A stretch of DNA of 10,279 bases from JBKEAJ01 sp047972135 (GTDB lineage: Bacteria > Bacteroidota > Bacteroidia > Bacteroidales > Prolixibacteraceae): assembly GCA_047972135.1 (NCBI GenBank), contig JBKEAJ010000063.1:1-10279 (forward strand). The letters are read 5' to 3'. The translations under genes were made by a program, and so were the position numbers. The notes beneath the pieces were generated by a model. It was given only the letters and a program-made list of their open reading frames with translations, was not told the origin of the DNA and did not search any database. Shown one piece after another: positions 1-6,689 of the stretch (the stretch's first letter is position 1; the number at the start of each line of letters is the position of its first letter).

Positions 1-734
1 ACAGCCGTAGTCAGGTGCAAGACGTGCAGCCTGCTACCGTGCTTCTTGGCGAGGGCTATTGCCTTGGAACTCGACTTATGACAAGCCTCAGCATTTCTGA
101 TTTCGGGATGATATTTAACAGGGATTTCGTCGCCGTACTTCGACTTGTATTCCTCTTTCTTAGATTCGATGAGTTCTTCGTCCTCGCAGTGGGTGGCAAT
201 GAGACAGGGAGCATGCTCGAATATCTGATTCAGAGCCTCCTCGTCGTTCACTAGCATATTGCCTGTAGACGAACCCATGAAAACCTTAACGCCGCAAACA
301 CGCTTAGGGTTCACTTTCTTTATCTCATCTACATTATCGTTGGTAGCCCCCATATAGAAGGAATAGTTGGCGTAGGACTTCTTTGCTCCCAATGCAAATT
401 TAGCATCCAGAGCCTCAATAGTAGTGGTCGGCGGATTAGTATTGGGCATCTCCATTATTGATGTAACTCCTCCTGCAACAGCAGCCCTCGTTTCCGACTG
501 AATATCAGCCTTATGCGTGTGTCCCGGCTCGCGAAAATGAACCTGGTCGTCAATCACTCCGGGCATAAGCGTCTTCCCTTTGGCATCAATAATTTCGCCT
601 TCAAAATTTTCTGTCAAAGCATCTTTGCCGTATTCTACCCGAGAAATGTATTCACCCTCAATCAAGACAGAACCTTGCCTCTCAGCTCCTTCATTGCAGA
701 TAAGTGCGTTTATTATTAATGTTTTGTTTGACAT
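1..734 (-). CDS. pyrC: Dihydroorotase, N-terminal part (cut by window start)
   Basis: Dihydroorotase closes carbamoyl-aspartate to dihydroorotate in de novo pyrimidine synthesis; cytosolic metalloenzyme of the amidohydrolase superfamily. The reading frame opens at ATG 734 and stays open to base 1, giving 244 of roughly 440-450 residues. Visible landmarks are the first metal motif DDQVHFREPG (residues 62-71), AGGVTSIMEMPNTNPP (87-102), GVKVFMGSSTGNM (148-160, with K150 a candidate bridging lysine), THCE (181-184) and HVLHLT (237-242). The first metal motif reads Q-V-H where many family members have H-x-H; I recall the same QVH in Porphyromonas dihydroorotase, so this seems a lineage variant and not damage. 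The last metal His and the catalytic Asp lie outside the window. It is transcribed away from the ATPase gene, with a promoter at 839-868. Allantoinase or hydantoinase are less likely given HFREPG and MPNTNP. Confidence 0.93.
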   Translation of the reverse strand, partial: MSNKTLIINALICNEGAERQGSVLIEGEYISRVEYGKDALTENFEGEIIDAKGKTLMPGVIDDQVHFREPGHTHKADIQSETRAAVAGGVTSIMEMPNTNPPTTTIEALDAKFALGAKKSYANYSFYMGATNDNVDEIKKVNPKRVCGVKVFMGSSTGNMLVNDEEALNQIFEHAPCLIATHCEDEELIESKKEEYKSKYGDEIPVKYHPEIRNAEACHKSSSKAIALAKKHGSRLHVLHLTTA

Positions 735-754
735 CTTCTACCTATTCTATCTGC

Positions 755-823
755 CCCCTACGGGGAATGTTTATATTTTTTTTCGCCTACATCTTTTCTA
801 TTAAGCTCTAAGTCCTACGGACT
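755..823 (-). other. Two small hairpins in the pyrC leader
   Basis: The roughly 100-nt untranslated leader expected from the 839-868 promoter contains two short perfect inverted repeats sharing a CCGTAGG core when read on the minus strand. AGTCC-GTA-GGACT lies at 811-823 (5 bp, 3-nt loop) and CCCC-GTA-GGGG at 755-765 (4 bp, 3-nt loop). The second sits about 20 nt before the ATG. Neither is followed by a U tract on the transcribed strand, so they are not terminators. They could be regulatory or members of a dispersed short repeat; I cannot tell which. Confidence 0.4.
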
Positions 824-838
824 ATAAAAAACTAATCA

Positions 839-868
839 CGAAGGTAAGTATTATTCTGTAGAAAACAA
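839..868 (-). promoter_or_regulatory. Probable pyrC promoter (Bacteroidetes type)
   Basis: On the minus strand TTG (868-866) is followed after exactly 19 nt by TACCTTCG (846-839). This matches the Bacteroidetes TTG-N19-TAnnTTTG pattern except for one base (C for T) in the -7 box. It would start transcription near 832 and give a leader of about 98 nt before the pyrC ATG. Confidence 0.55.
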
Positions 869-918
869 CGGAATCTTACAATTATTGGTACTCTCTTTAC
901 CCTGAAAATCTATCGACT

Positions 919-1006
919 ATGGAAGAATATTTTTACATTTGCATCAAAATATTCTGGTATGGAAGATTTTTTATACCTTTGTGCAAATATATTCGAGCAT
1001 GGAAGA
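919..1006 (+). repeat. 40-bp direct tandem repeat across the ATPase gene start
   Basis: Two adjacent 40-bp units (919-958 and 959-998) agree at 28 of 40 positions by my alignment. A third copy begins at 999 with the shared octamer ATGGAAGA, which there is the gene's start. Each full unit holds ATGGAAGA, an AT-rich stretch, a TAnnTTTG box and a conserved ATATTC. Because 40 is not a multiple of 3, the three ATGs are in three different frames. The first opens a 34-codon frame and the second a 16-codon frame that stops at 1007, just inside the ATPase gene. Confidence 0.8.
934..981 (+). promoter_or_regulatory. Two tandem -7 boxes for the ATPase gene
   Basis: TACATTTG (934-941) and TACCTTTG (974-981) both match the Bacteroidetes -7 consensus TAnnTTTG exactly and are spaced 40 bp by the tandem repeat. 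The second is followed by TGC, as commonly seen, and lies 17 nt before the ATG at 999, implying a very short leader of around 11-13 nt. I see no convincing TTG -33 element for either box, so activity is inferred. Confidence 0.55.
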
Positions 1007-2273
1007 TAAATTTGCACAAATAGAGAAGTATAATTTTTGGAGTGAGACTCGTCCTGAACTTGGTTTTTTGAGAAAGTCCTACACCTCAAAGATAATTAAT
1101 TATTCAGGCAATAAGCTAGTAAAAGTGCTGACCGGTCAACGCCGAGTAGGCAAGAGCTATATTCTATTGCAGATAATTGACAAGCTGATAAAAGAGGGCG
1201 TTAAGCCTAAAAACACACTGTACATAAACACCGAATTTACCGACTTTGACTTCGTTAGAGATTATACCGAACTAGAAAAGCTATTGAAGCTATATAAAGA
1301 ACGCATCAAGCCCAAAGGTAAGATCTGGCTTTTTATAGATGAAATTCAAAACATCAATGGCTGGGAGCATTTTGCCAATTCATATTCACAGAACTTTGCC
1401 GAAATATACGAGTTGTACATTAGTGGTTCAAATTCGAAGATGCTGTCGGGAGAACTGGCAACACTTCTTTCGGGGCGATATATCAACTTTGAAATATTCC
1501 CATTCAGCTATGAAGAATACCTTGGCATATCAGAGCTAGATAATACGAAGCAAAACTATATTAACTATATGGAGAGCGGAGCTCTGCCTGAACTTTTCAT
1601 TTTGCCTAACGAGGAAACTAAACGAAACTATGTTAGTGCTATAAAAGACACGGTACTACTTCGCGACATAATACAGCGATACAATGTGAAAAATCCGCAA
1701 TTGCTGGATGATTTATTTACCTATCTGGTAAACAACGCTTCAAATATAATTTCTATAAACAACATTGTAAAGTTTTTTAAAAGCAAAAATCGAAGCTCCA
1801 CGTACGACACCATAGCCAACTATATTTCATATATTGAAGACTCTTTTTTGGTACACAAAGCCGAGCGATACGACATAAAGGGAAAGGACACAATAGCGGG
1901 CAATTGTAAATATTATATCAACGACCTTTCGTTTAAGAATTTCCTATTTCCAGGCTTTGGATATGGGCAGGGCTACATGTTTGAAAATCTTATTTACCTA
2001 CAACTAAGAATTGCAGGATACAATGTATATGTAGGAGTGATGCGGAATGGCGAAGTCGACTTTGTTGCTCGCAAGGCAAATGAAGTTATATACATACAAG
2101 CGTCGTACTCCATTGCCGATGAACAAAGCGCAAAGCGTGAGTATGCCTCCCTGATGTCAATAAACGACAATCACAAAAAAATAGTGATTTCCCTAGACGA
2201 TTTTAAGTTGCAAGACAAGGAAGGTATCTTGCATTTAAGACCTTGGGAGCTGAAAGAAGCGATAAAAAATTAG
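999..2273 (+). CDS. AAA-family ATPase with DUF4143 C-terminal domain
   Basis: A 424-residue P-loop ATPase of the ATPase/DUF4143 family common in Bacteroidetes and archaea; its cellular role is unknown. Walker A is GQRRVGKS (46-53), Walker B is IWLFIDE (109-115) followed by the family's typical IQN, a sensor-like SGSNSKMLSG stretch lies at 142-151 and LSGR at 157-160. The second half (about 205-380) is DUF4143-like and includes GEVDFVA (351-357) and YIQASY (365-370), resembling a PD-(D/E)xK nuclease-like fold with E352, D354 and Q367; whether it cleaves anything is unknown. I chose ATG 999 and not the upstream in-frame TTG at 939 because the family begins near here and 939 lies inside the -7 box. 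No Shine-Dalgarno is visible. The gene stands alone between a divergent and a convergent gene, as expected of a mobile accessory gene. Confidence 0.88.
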   Translation: MEDKFAQIEKYNFWSETRPELGFLRKSYTSKIINYSGNKLVKVLTGQRRVGKSYILLQIIDKLIKEGVKPKNTLYINTEFTDFDFVRDYTELEKLLKLYKERIKPKGKIWLFIDEIQNINGWEHFANSYSQNFAEIYELYISGSNSKMLSGELATLLSGRYINFEIFPFSYEEYLGISELDNTKQNYINYMESGALPELFILPNEETKRNYVSAIKDTVLLRDIIQRYNVKNPQLLDDLFTYLVNNASNIISINNIVKFFKSKNRSSTYDTIANYISYIEDSFLVHKAERYDIKGKDTIAGNCKYYINDLSFKNFLFPGFGYGQGYMFENLIYLQLRIAGYNVYVGVMRNGEVDFVARKANEVIYIQASYSIADEQSAKREYASLMSINDNHKKIVISLDDFKLQDKEGILHLRPWELKEAIKN

Positions 2274-2308
2274 AGTATGGGAATACATCACTAAACAAGA
2301 CTGCTCTC

Positions 2309-2728
2309 CTAATTATCCCTTGTCAACTTCCTCAAATTCTTCAACTGTAAATTCAGAGAATGACCCGAAATCTGTATCTCCCTAATTAACAGAGCCAAGG
2401 AGATTATCAATAATATCAAGGCTATGCCAAATACCACTTCTGCCCAAACCATGCGGTCAACATAAATCAGAAACATCGTCAACACACAAAGCAAAAGACT
2501 TGCAATGCCGTTTATCTGCATCGCCCGTGTAAGATATAAACGCTTCTGCAAATTCTTTATCTGTGCAAGCAAAATATGCTCCTCCGGATGGTTCATATAT
2601 TTGTCGTACAAAGACCGCACTAAAGCAGCATACGCCAAAAACCGGTTGGTATACGCCAACATTATCAGCGATATTGCCGAAAACAATAGTGCCGGTGTAG
2701 ATAGGTTTAATATATTTCCTTCGTTCAT
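2309..2728 (-). CDS. DUF2721 family small membrane protein
   Basis: A 139-residue protein matching the DUF2721 pattern: an N-terminal STPALLFSAISLIMLAYTNR stretch (10-29), a charged middle with QIKNLQKRLYLTRAMQ (56-71), a hydrophobic pair around 75-90 and 95-114, and the closing EIQIS (117-121). About three membrane segments are expected, so it should sit in the inner membrane. Its biochemical function is not known. Its ATG (2728) overlaps the mrp stop in an ATGA tetranucleotide (2725-2728), so the two genes are very likely co-transcribed and translationally coupled. It ends convergently to the ATPase gene with a 35-bp gap and no convincing terminator. Confidence 0.85.
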   Translation of the reverse strand: MNEGNILNLSTPALLFSAISLIMLAYTNRFLAYAALVRSLYDKYMNHPEEHILLAQIKNLQKRLYLTRAMQINGIASLLLCVLTMFLIYVDRMVWAEVVFGIALILLIISLALLIREIQISGHSLNLQLKNLRKLTRDN

Positions 2729-3825
2729 TTTCTTGTTACGTGTATTTTTTCGGTTTTTTCATAGAGCTTATTTCTCTCGTCAACAGCTTTTATAAAATTG
2801 CTCGCCAAGTCCGCAAAATAACGATTGGAAGCCAACTCATCATTGCTCGCAACCGGAGCTCCATCGTCGCCACCCTCTCTTATGCCCATAACCAAAGGTA
2901 CTTGTCCTAACAACTCAATATCCATTTTCTCTGCTAAGTCTTTACCTCCGCCCTCACCAAAGATATAATACTTGTTATCAGGCAATTCCGCAGGTGTAAA
3001 CCATGACATATTTTCTACTAAGCCCAAAACAGGAACATTTACGCCCTCGCTGCGGAACATATTTATCCCTTTCACAACGTCTATCAAGGCAACCGACTGT
3101 GGCGTTGTTACGATAACTGCCCCCGTAACCGGCACTGTCTGCATAAGCGTCAGGTGAATATCACTAGTACCCGGAGGAAGGTCTATAAGTATGTAATCAA
3201 GATCCCCCCAATTCCCATCGACGATAAGTTGCTTGAGAGCATTGGATGCCATCGGACCACGCCAAACAAGCGCACTCTGAGGCTCTACAAAAAATCCTAT
3301 GGAAAGCATCTTAACTCCGTACCTCTCCACCGGAACAATGTAATTCTTGCCGTCAATCTCCTCGCTTGCAGGCTTCTCGTTTTCTACTCCGAACATCTTA
3401 GGAATGGAAGGACCAAAGATATCAGCATCTATCAAACCGACCTTTGCCCCCGTATTGGCAAGTGCAACGGCAAGATTTACCGACACAGTAGACTTCCCTA
3501 CTCCGCCCTTACCCGATGCCACGGCAATAATATTTTTTACATTTGGCAATATCGGACGAGACATATTGTGTAGATATTTGGGGGTTACAATCAACTCAAC
3601 TTCTCCGTATTCCTCCGTGAGTTTCTGCTCGCAGGCTTCGACTAACTCCTTTTGATTTGGCTCATCAGAACGCTGAAATACTAAGGAAAAGTTAATCTTC
3701 TTTCCAACTATCCTTAGCTCCTGAACCATCTCAAGCTCTACTATATTTTTTTCGCCGCCTATCATGCTTACACCTCTCAGGGTGTCCATGACATTCTTTG
3801 GTAACATCATTTTTCTTTCACTCAT
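2725..3825 (-). CDS. mrp: Mrp/ApbC (NBP35-type) P-loop ATPase, putative Fe-S carrier
   Basis: A 366-residue cytosolic protein of the Mrp/ApbC/NBP35 group, ATP-dependent scaffolds or carriers in iron-sulfur cluster delivery. Residues 8-83 form an MIP18/DUF59-like domain. The ATPase core starts at 96 with the deviant Walker A SGKGGVGKS (104-112), followed by DADIFGPSIPKMF (133-145), WRGPMASNALKQL (188-200) and DLPPGTSDIHLT (215-226). The place where many Mrp proteins carry the cluster-binding CxxC (after VENMSWF, 270-276) has no cysteine, and the only Cys in the whole protein is C65. Bacteroidetes homologues that I recall also read NMxWFTPAELP here, so this is a lineage trait; cluster binding must use other residues or not occur. 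It is followed with a 4-nt overlap by the DUF2721 gene. A start at M6 or M7 is possible but less natural. Confidence 0.92.
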   Translation of the reverse strand: MSERKMMLPKNVMDTLRGVSMIGGEKNIVELEMVQELRIVGKKINFSLVFQRSDEPNQKELVEACEQKLTEEYGEVELIVTPKYLHNMSRPILPNVKNIIAVASGKGGVGKSTVSVNLAVALANTGAKVGLIDADIFGPSIPKMFGVENEKPASEEIDGKNYIVPVERYGVKMLSIGFFVEPQSALVWRGPMASNALKQLIVDGNWGDLDYILIDLPPGTSDIHLTLMQTVPVTGAVIVTTPQSVALIDVVKGINMFRSEGVNVPVLGLVENMSWFTPAELPDNKYYIFGEGGGKDLAEKMDIELLGQVPLVMGIREGGDDGAPVASNDELASNRYFADLASNFIKAVDERNKLYEKTEKIHVTRK

Positions 3826-3870
3826 TATTTTTTATTTTTAGATTTTCAGATACTCGGATTACTAACAGCC

Positions 3871-3890
3871 GGGCAGAAAATGTTCTGCCC
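3871..3890. repeat. Perfect 8-bp inverted repeat, 4-nt loop
   Basis: GGGCAGAA (3871-3878) and TTCTGCCC (3883-3890) flank AATG, in the 145-bp gap between the alkyltransferase-like gene and mrp. There is no T run on either side, so it is not a standard terminator. It resembles the short GGGC...GCCC palindromes that recur in many genomes as REP-like elements. As part of the transcript entering mrp it would lie about 46 nt upstream of that start. Confidence 0.6.
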
Positions 3891-3930
3891 TTACATTATA
3901 TTCATCATATCATCGTAGTATCAACAGCCA

Positions 3931-3963
3931 CCACCTCCCCCTTTCGGGTACTCCTCCTTCGCA
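3931..3963 (-). other. GC-rich patch after the alkyltransferase-like gene, repeat-like
   Basis: Beginning 7 bp past the stop codon, the minus strand runs through a purine-rich tract with CCC-GAAA-GGG (3948-3939), flanked by GGAGGAG and GGGGAGGTGG. Composition differs sharply from the AT-rich surroundings. It has the look of a degenerate dispersed repeat or mRNA-stabilising hairpin, but the stem is only 3 bp, so structure is unproven. Confidence 0.3.
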
Positions 3964-3970
3964 GAACACA

Positions 3971-4309
3971 CTATAACTCTTGCATCGGATTCCAAAATAG
4001 CTCCTTAAAGCAAACTACTTTATCGTTCTCGACTTTCACTCCTTCGGATGCCAACAATTGTTCCATCTTCTCGGGCGGACTAAAAGAGTGCTTTCCGCTC
4101 AGCATTCCCACCCTATTTACCACCCTATGGGCAGGTACAGTATAGTCGCCCAGATTATTTTTCATTGCCTGCCCGACCATACGTGAGGAACGTCCCGCCC
4201 CCAAAGCTTTTGCTATTGCTCCGTAGGTCGTTACTCTGCCTGATGGTATGCACCTGACAAGCTCGTAAACCAACTCGAAGAAATCCCTTCGCTCTCCTTG
4301 ATTTATCAT
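3971..4309 (-). CDS. Alkyltransferase-like protein (ATL), MGMT DNA-binding domain without catalytic Cys
   Basis: A 112-residue protein formed only by the DNA-binding domain of O6-alkylguanine-DNA alkyltransferases. It shows IPSGRVTTYGAIAKALG (21-37), the SSRMVGQAM segment with candidate Arg finger R43 (41-49) and VPAHRVV (58-64). Active alkyltransferases have PCHR; here the acceptor cysteine is Ala60, so it cannot take up the alkyl group. By analogy with ATL proteins it should bind O6-alkylguanine lesions, flip the base and hand them to nucleotide excision repair; this is inference from the family. C20 and C100 are not in the acceptor position. ATG 4309 is the only sensible start. It is separated from mrp by 145 bp of repeat-like DNA, so shared transcription is uncertain. 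Confidence 0.88.
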   Translation of the reverse strand: MINQGERRDFFELVYELVRCIPSGRVTTYGAIAKALGAGRSSRMVGQAMKNNLGDYTVPAHRVVNRVGMLSGKHSFSPPEKMEQLLASEGVKVENDKVVCFKELFWNPMQEL

Positions 4310-4384
4310 AGTACAAACTTAAACAGTCTTATCTTTTTTTTGTTTATCGCAGCATCTACTTTTTCTATGAAGCTGCAATTCTGA

Positions 4385-6568
4385 TTACAAGTTGTCGAGA
4401 AAATAATCTGTAACTTTCTGCATAAGATGAATTCTATCCTTCCCCCTAACATTATGAGGATGAGTAGGATAAATAAAGAAATCCACAGGCTTATTCTGCT
4501 TTACGCATTCGCGTAGGAATTGCAAACTGTGTTGCGGCAATACCACATCGTCTTGCGCCCCATGAATTAGCATCAGCTTTCCTTGCAAATGCTCAACAAA
4601 TTTGGTCATATTGTTTTTATTGTACCAATCCGCATTTTCACTAACCTGCCCCATATAACGCTCTCCGTACATAACCTCATATTTACGCCAGTCGACAACA
4701 GGTCCTCCAGCTACGCCAACCTTGAACGTTTCGGGCTGACGAAGCATCATGTTCAAGGTCATAAAACCTCCATAGCTCCAACCGTGTACGCCAATCCTGT
4801 CAGCATCAACGTAAGACAAAGATTTTAAATATTCTACACCTTTCATTTGGTCTTTCGTCTCTTCAACACCCAAATGCTTATGAATAGCAGTCTCGAAGTC
4901 TGCTCCCCTATTGGCAGAACCACGACTATCGACGGTGAACAATATATAACCCTGATTTGCCATATAATACTGCCACCTCCTCACAGAGTTCCTGTAGCCC
5001 CTTGTAATCATCTGTGCATGAGGTCCTCCATAGACATAAATTATTACGGGATACTTTTTATTCTCGTCAAAATCAAAGGGTTTTATCAGCCTACACCACA
5101 AGTCAGTATTGCCATCAGCAGCTTTTATGGTAAACAGTTCGTTTGTGCCAATTTTGTAATCTTTCAGGAAGTCAGCAGCCTTTAGATATTGACTGCGCTT
5201 CTTACCGTCAAGCCTTAGCGTATATGCCTCATAAGGAACATCGGGGCTTGATGACTCTACAAATAAGTATTCATTCTTAAAACCATTGGTTACTTTTACA
5301 TTATTCATAGTTCCACTCAAAGGCAGCTTCTCAATGCTGCCGTCTTTCATTCTCAACTTATAGATGTGGCGTTCAAGCGGACTCTCCTTAGTAGCCTGAA
5401 ATACAAGATATTTACCCTCGTCGGTGAAACCCAACTCTCCCGTTACCTCCCATTCGCCTGTTGTCAACTGCCTGACCCCTAGTGTATTCAAATCGTATTC
5501 GTAAATATGAAACCAGCCGTCGCGGCGCGACATATAAAATGCCTTGTCGGGATAATGCTCATCAAACACCAATGGATGCTGAGGCTCTACATAAGTATCT
5601 GATTTATCCTCAAATAAGGTCTGTACAAATTCTCCTGTCTGAGCATCGTATTTGTTCATTTGCAGGTGGGTCTGAGCTCTATTCAAAATACCTGCAAAAA
5701 TGTACTTCTCGTCGGGTGTCCACGACACGGAAGTTATATATTGCTCAGGATCGTCCATAATATTCAGGTATTTTACACTTCCCGACTTCACATCGAAGAT
5801 TCCAAGACGCAAAAGCTCGCTCGACTGCCCTGCCATCGGGTATTTAATGTTCTTCACCTTGGCAATAGGCTCTGCCATAAAGTCTACCAAAGGATAATCG
5901 GCGACTTTAAACTCGTCTTTCTCGTAAAATGCTATGTTTGAAGACTGTGGCGACCAGAATATACCGCCCGATATGCCAAATTCATTCCTCGACACCGTCT
6001 GCCCATAAACCAGATCCTCACTTTCGGAAATAGCTACAAGAACCGCTTTTTTCATCGGTGTAGACACGTAAAGCGAATTTCCTTCGGTGTATGCTACCCC
6101 CCTGCCGTCAGGCGACAAGGTGATATTTCTCGCTTTGTCGGAAGTCTCCAAAACAGCTTCTACCAAATCGCTGTCGGTGTTGATTATCACAAAATTATTC
6201 TTGGTGCGCAGCAACAACTCATGCCCCGACAACCACCTGAAAGAACTTATCATCTTCAGTTCCGGCAGCTGTTCTTTTTCAAATATCTGATTCAATCGTT
6301 CGAGACTTAGCAGCTCTTCCGTGTTGCCCTTCGCAACGTCCGCCTCGTAAATACTGTTGTCTTTGATGTAGGTGAGCACAGGAGTCTTCGCTTTTTCGTG
6401 AGCGGGAATCCAACAAGCATTGCTCAAGCGCTCTACTCTAAAATCTTGGTTGGCATAGGGATAAACAGCATCCTCTATAGTAAATTCTTTGGTTTGAGAC
6501 TTCAATTTGCCCGCAAACACTAGTACTACACTTAGTAAGACACAAAAAATCAGCTTTTTATAATTCAT
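4385..6568 (-). CDS. Exported S9 (DPP IV-type) serine peptidase
   Basis: A 727-residue prolyl-oligopeptidase-family enzyme, most like dipeptidyl peptidase IV, which removes N-terminal dipeptides (often X-Pro) from peptides. An N-terminal signal sequence (charged NYKK at 2-5, hydrophobic 6-19, no lipobox) points to the periplasm. Residues about 50-460 are the beta-propeller, with NEFGISGGIFWSP (195-207) in the position of the N-terminus-binding Glu motif (candidate E196) and FYMSRRDGWFHIYEYD (344-359). The alpha/beta hydrolase domain follows: YVYGGPH (511-517), SRGSANRG (548-555), nucleophile S598 in GWSYGGF, Asp673 in HGAQDD and His705 in PTHPHNV, so the triad looks intact. Length matches bacterial DPP IV enzymes. 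Exact specificity cannot be read from the sequence. It begins 83 bp beyond the rplS terminator, so it needs its own promoter, which I could not pin down. Confidence 0.92.
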   Translation of the reverse strand: MNYKKLIFCVLLSVVLVFAGKLKSQTKEFTIEDAVYPYANQDFRVERLSNACWIPAHEKAKTPVLTYIKDNSIYEADVAKGNTEELLSLERLNQIFEKEQLPELKMISSFRWLSGHELLLRTKNNFVIINTDSDLVEAVLETSDKARNITLSPDGRGVAYTEGNSLYVSTPMKKAVLVAISESEDLVYGQTVSRNEFGISGGIFWSPQSSNIAFYEKDEFKVADYPLVDFMAEPIAKVKNIKYPMAGQSSELLRLGIFDVKSGSVKYLNIMDDPEQYITSVSWTPDEKYIFAGILNRAQTHLQMNKYDAQTGEFVQTLFEDKSDTYVEPQHPLVFDEHYPDKAFYMSRRDGWFHIYEYDLNTLGVRQLTTGEWEVTGELGFTDEGKYLVFQATKESPLERHIYKLRMKDGSIEKLPLSGTMNNVKVTNGFKNEYLFVESSSPDVPYEAYTLRLDGKKRSQYLKAADFLKDYKIGTNELFTIKAADGNTDLWCRLIKPFDFDENKKYPVIIYVYGGPHAQMITRGYRNSVRRWQYYMANQGYILFTVDSRGSANRGADFETAIHKHLGVEETKDQMKGVEYLKSLSYVDADRIGVHGWSYGGFMTLNMMLRQPETFKVGVAGGPVVDWRKYEVMYGERYMGQVSENADWYNKNNMTKFVEHLQGKLMLIHGAQDDVVLPQHSLQFLRECVKQNKPVDFFIYPTHPHNVRGKDRIHLMQKVTDYFLDNL

Positions 6569-6657
6569 AATCTGAGTTTATATAGTATATTTCACAGTTT
6601 AAAAGTACGCATTTTTTTTAGCTTTTCACCTAGTTGCTCAACAAAAAAAAAAATCAT

Positions 6658-6682
6658 AAAAAAAGGAGCTCGATGAGCTCCT
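6658..6682 (-). terminator. Rho-independent terminator of rplS
   Basis: On the minus strand AGGAGCTC-ATC-GAGCTCCT forms an 8-bp perfect stem with a 3-nt loop (6682-6664), followed by seven T (6664-6658) and, after a short break, another long T run. It starts 8 bp past the rplS stop codon and isolates rplS from the peptidase gene. Confidence 0.92.
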
Positions 6683-6689
6683 AAATATT

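Noticed and set aside
939..998. In-frame TTG extension of the ATPase by 20 codons
   Set aside because: The TTG lies inside the first -7 box and the extension covers the tandem repeat; ATG 999 fits the family start.
2266..2304. Possible terminator after the DUF2721 gene
   Set aside because: A T run follows, but the stem is 6 bp with a bulge and a loop of over 25 nt.
4314..4321. TAAGTTTG box before the alkyltransferase-like gene
   Set aside because: It fits TAnnTTTG on the minus strand, but the start would fall on the ATG itself and no TTG -33 element lies 19-21 nt upstream.
4350..4379. GCAGC...GCTGC inverted repeat after the peptidase gene
   Set aside because: Only 5 bp with a long loop and no T run on the transcribed strand; not a convincing terminator.
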